DNA of 21,098 nucleotides from Larix sibirica (Eukaryota; Streptophyta; Pinopsida; Pinales; Pinaceae): NCBI GenBank assembly GCA_004151065.3, contig NWUY0300014868.1:41637-62734 (forward strand), read 5' to 3'. Made by a program: the position numbers and the translations under genes. A model generated the notes under the pieces. It was given only the letters and a program-made list of their open reading frames with translations, did not search any database and was not told the DNA's origin. Position 1 is the first letter of the stretch. Every line of letters begins with the position of its first letter. Of the stretch, positions 18,500 through 21,098 are shown piece by piece.

Positions 18500-19002
18500 A
18501 AACTGTGAGACCTCGCCCTGTTCTTATTGAACACACTCCTCGTGGTTATTTTGGCAGGGCTTCACATCATGGTGCATTGTCTAGTTGGGCTGGGGCCATT
18601 CTGTATTTAACAAACAACCATTTCTACAAAATTTGGATGCATTGCGGTCAAGGTACCAACTCTAGAAGTGAGTTGCTTGTGCTTTGGATGCTTCTTTTCT
18701 TTGCTAGGTCTATTGGAATTGAAGTGTTACAAGTTTTGCGTGATTCCAAGGTGATCATCAATTGGGCTCAGGGCATAGCCTCTCTTAGGATTCTTTCATT
18801 AACTTTTTGGATGGAAGATACCAAAAATCTCATCAACGAGGAAGATACCAGAAATCTCATCAACGAATTTAAAAATGTCACCTTTTTGCATATTTATAGA
18901 GAGTACAACCACTTGGTAGATGAGCTCTCAAAGCAGGGTCTTTTGGTTCCTGAGGGAGCTATCTTTTCAAAAGAATGGGACACCGATCAGCTTCTTTCCT
19001 AG
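18500..19002 (+). pseudogene. RNase H domain at the end of LINE ORF2
   Basis: The longest intact frame of the LINE (from 18220) carries a type-I RNase H of the kind found at the C-terminus of plant L1 elements, which removes RNA from the RNA-DNA hybrid. Visible are GYFGRAS, where the family has F-D-G-A-S so the first catalytic Asp is missing; WMHCGQGTNSRSELLVLW with the catalytic Glu; LRDSKVIINW with the third acidic residue; and HIYREYNHLVDELSKQGL with the last Asp. The stop is TAG at 19000-19002. A 27-bp duplication adds nine residues between the third and fourth motifs. Confidence 0.88.
18814..18867 (+). repeat. 27-bp in-frame tandem duplication in RNase H
   Basis: Copies at 18814-18840 and 18841-18867 encode EDTKNLINE and EDTRNLINE. 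They differ at only two bases, so the duplication happened late, probably after the element died or just before. Confidence 0.9.
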
Positions 19003-19507
19003 GGTTCATTTAATTTTTTCATAGCAGCTATATTTACTATCTCAGTTTTGGCTATGTTTACCTTTTTGCGTCTGTGATATTATCTCTGCAGTTGTTTAGT
19101 ATATTTTTGGAGCTTCCAATGCCCTGTTAGATTTCGAGGCACATTTTTTTGGTTCAAGATTGGAGCATTCTACCAGGGATTGCTCATTGTCACTCTTTTT
19201 ATGTTTCCTTTTAGGAGAATCTCTCCAGGGATTTCTCCTTGCCTAGATTTCAGAGGCCTATTACAACTATTTGTTTTATCTTCGATGTCTTGTTTCGGGG
19301 TCGTTTCCTTTGGCTTGTACTGACCATGTATTTTTTACTCTTTTTTAGACTTATGTATCGGCCTTTTGGGGGGCGTCTTCCTGATCAAGATTGTCTCTCT
19401 TGTTGATCGTTCCAGTGGGACTTTATGGACTTATGGTCTGGGATCCATTTTCTTGTAAACATTTTATACTATTTAATTAATGGTACGCTATTTTTCTTTG
19501 AAAAACA
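19003..19507 (+). other. LINE 3' UTR and A-rich tail
   Basis: T-rich 3' UTR of about 500 bases. The end reads cttgtaaacattttatact, a short AT stretch, tggtacgctatttttctttg and then an A-run broken by C. Plant L1 elements commonly end in this style, and the same kind of ending, on the - strand, is seen in the small insertion at 3611-3667. Confidence 0.75.
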
Positions 19508-19515
19508 AAACACCA
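19508..19515 (+). repeat. Possible right target-site duplication of the LINE
   Basis: The octamer aaacacca matches 12643-12650. Its first three A's could belong to the tail, leaving only cacca as independent evidence, so confidence is low. Confidence 0.3.
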
Positions 19516-21098
19516 TATTTCCGGTGGTTGTGGCTTTAAGAAACTTTCTATAAAGGTTTCCAAAAATGATATATAAAAATAGTATGAATGATTTGTTGAA
19601 GACATCACAAAGGTTTCCTTGGGTGTTATTAGCCACATCAAAAAGAAAAACTTAATAGAGTACTATTATGTGACATTTACAACAAAAATAAAAACTTAAT
19701 AGAGTACTATTATATGACATACAGGTAAGTTCAAAAAACATTCCATGAATATTTTGCGGAGGGAATGTCTATAAGTTATCATTTTTTGCTTAGGAAGAAA
19801 ATGGAAAAGGACTATTCATTGCTACTAGAAGTACTATATTTTCTCATCACTATAAGGATCACCACATTGTAGACGTAGCATATCAATCAACCTAGAGAAG
19901 GACATTGTCATCTACTAATCAACAATCCTCCCCAAAAAAAATCTTTTAGAAGCAGGAACAAATCAGGGAATTTAGTACTCTGCTGCAACTTCACATTTTG
20001 ATCCTTATGACAATGCCATTATCTAGTTTGTCTATTCTAACTTGTCCCTACTCACTGGTTTACCCTATACAGTTTCGCTTACAACAAAAGGAAGGCCGAC
20101 AAGAAAAATAGTCTCCAGATTTGCAATGTCCCAAGGTTTCACCTCTATCTAGTTATTTCTTTGGGAAATACTTAAATAATTGTATTTTGGTATTTTGAGA
20201 ACTTAAGACATGGTTATGTGAGGGAAAATATATATTAAATTTCAACATGTATTGGAATACTCAGTGTGGCACAAGTTGCATAACCAATCGACAGAGGCAC
20301 TCAAATGGAGGAGGATGCAAGGTTCTGCAGGGAACGGGAAATGGAACCCAAAGGTCCAGTTTGGCTCGACTCGAATTGCATTTTTTTTCTTTTTCAAGAA
20401 CATAAAAGAACAATACCAATCTGACAGTACAAAGGTGGAAGCAATCCTAACTCTATTGTAGAATAAACACAACACAAGCTTGCTTCCGATGAGAATTCCA
20501 ATAATATTTAACGCGAGATGACCTAATTGGCGGGGTGACCATGAAAGTAGAAAAAAATAACAATTAATACTTGCATGTACACGTATACAATAATTTACTT
20601 ATTTATGTAACTAATAAAAACAAAAATATATGTAAATAGTTCACATATGACTATGCTCACTATGGGGGGTGCTGCAACACCAGATCCTCTTGACGAGCAT
20701 GATTTTGAGAGGAAGAACCCCACTCCAGAGAATGAATTACATGAAACAATGAAGATAAATCATATATGTTATCCTGTGAATACAATAAAGGTTTTTAGAA
20801 AACTCTACCTATAAATGGATTTCCCCACCAATACATGTTCTTAATCACATACTTAACATGGAGACACCTAACAACTAATAACTAATATTAGCATGCCCAT
20901 CATGGTTGTACATTCGATATAGAGATGGTTGTACACCTCTAAGCTAATGCACATCACCAAATTCTTTTGAAAGATAAAGATATATCTATAAACATATATG
21001 ATTAAGATATTTTTTGAGTTACCCATATTGCTTATATTAGGGTTTTTTCTACTTCTAAAATTAATCTGAAACACATGATTTAAGAGAAACAACCATAT
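19516..21098. other. Non-coding flank, nothing recognised apart from one short repeat
   Basis: No gene. Open frames are short and match no family that I recognise. Besides the direct repeat at 19646-19720 there are scattered copies of aaaggtttcc (near 19552 and 19609) and of atggttgtac (near 20904 and 20926). The right end contains more AT-rich sequence without a boundary signal. Confidence 0.5.
19646..19720 (+). repeat. 31-bp direct repeat, 44-bp period
   Basis: Copies at 19646-19676 and 19690-19720 read aaaaacttaatagagtac, then tattat, g or a, and tgacat. One base differs. The 13 bases between them are A-rich. Probably a local slippage duplication. Confidence 0.85.

Larger units (their letters stand above)
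14869..19002 (+). pseudogene. LINE ORF2: endonuclease, reverse transcriptase, zf-RVT, RNase H, broken
   Basis: About 1,378 codons long, near the usual plant L1 length. It starts MIMFSMNIRGVGG at 14869. Endonuclease: after a frameshift near 14970, QETMVSEENAR, GDLN at 15273-15284, RLDRFLIS, and NDHFP in place of S-D-H; stops at 15219, 15303 and 15519. A frameshift in a T-run at about 15965 leads into the reverse transcriptase. Motif A is LDLVKAYNWVEW (about 16613-16650), motif B RHGCPLSPLLF (from 16791, Q changed to H), and motif C FVDD (16929-16940). zf-RVT: WDNYLHRGGCGPNRCLLC then HLFTQC, at about 18090-18230, with a stop at 18098. RNase H: about 18530-18945. The frame changes repeatedly between 16045 and 18220. 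Confidence 0.93.
12651..19507 (+). mobile_element. L1-type LINE retrotransposon, nearly full length, inactive
   Basis: About 6.86 kb on the + strand with the order expected of a plant L1-type LINE: 5' UTR, ORF1 with a DUF4283-like domain and zinc knuckle, ORF2 with endonuclease, reverse transcriptase, zf-RVT and RNase H, a 3' UTR and an A-rich tail (gaaaaacaaaa). The left edge is placed by the candidate target-site duplication and by gggttagggtttc at 12666-12678, common in plant LINE leaders; it could be off by tens of bases. Many stops and frameshifts in both ORFs make it inactive. It copies itself, when intact, by nicking DNA and reverse-transcribing its RNA at the nick. Confidence 0.92.

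Noticed and set aside
20242-20475. Opposing 69- and 77-codon open frames
   Set aside because: Both cross a T-run, lack domains and lie on opposite strands over the same bases; no sign of a gene.
1-21098. tRNA genes, rRNA, CRISPR arrays, prokaryotic operons
   Set aside because: None was recognised by eye on either strand; repeats present have varied spacing and divergence and no CRISPR-like unique spacers.

Overview
The window is plant nuclear DNA, AT-rich and intron-bearing, and probably from a seed plant with a large repeat-rich genome (a gymnosperm would fit, but the sequence does not prove it). Three things point to a plant: two spliced exons encoding an XH domain (the FDM/IDN2 family of RNA-directed DNA methylation, known from land plants), an L1-type LINE of the plant kind (DUF4283-like and zinc-knuckle ORF1; endonuclease, reverse transcriptase, zf-RVT and RNase H in ORF2), and a decayed Ty3/gypsy element. 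No tRNA, rRNA, CRISPR array or prokaryotic gene was seen.

Layout. 1-1300: no gene; a 39-bp minisatellite (779-921) lies beside a reverse-strand primer-binding-site-like motif (1011-1021). 1326 to about 3700: a broken Ty3/gypsy element with gag remains, a decayed zinc knuckle, a duplicated and frameshifted protease, no RT or integrase, then a polypurine tract and the start of a 3' LTR. A tiny LINE 3' end with about 20-bp target-site duplications sits in that LTR. 3700-5379: no gene; a possible reverse-strand LTR end and two short palindromes. 5380-6625: the last two exons of an FDM/IDN2-like gene on the + strand, separated by a 793-bp intron. 6626-8990: downstream non-coding DNA rich in local duplications (240-bp two-tier, 52-bp x3, 55-bp x2, 29-bp x2.8). 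9055-11389, - strand: remains of an element that encodes an endonuclease/exonuclease/phosphatase (EEP) domain followed by an RPA70-like OB-fold protein; a decayed Helitron/Helentron-like element is the best guess. 11390-12640: no gene, degenerate short repeats. 12651-19507, + strand: one nearly full-length but dead L1-type LINE of about 6.9 kb. 19516-21098: no gene, one 44-bp-period direct repeat.

Function. The only plausibly functional host gene is the FDM-like one; its XS and coiled-coil exons are not visible here, so they lie more than 5.3 kb upstream or are lost. All transposon genes carry stops, frameshifts or lost catalytic residues. The part most worth following up is the EEP plus RPA-like pair at 9-11.4 kb, an uncommon combination without any visible Rep/helicase or reverse transcriptase.
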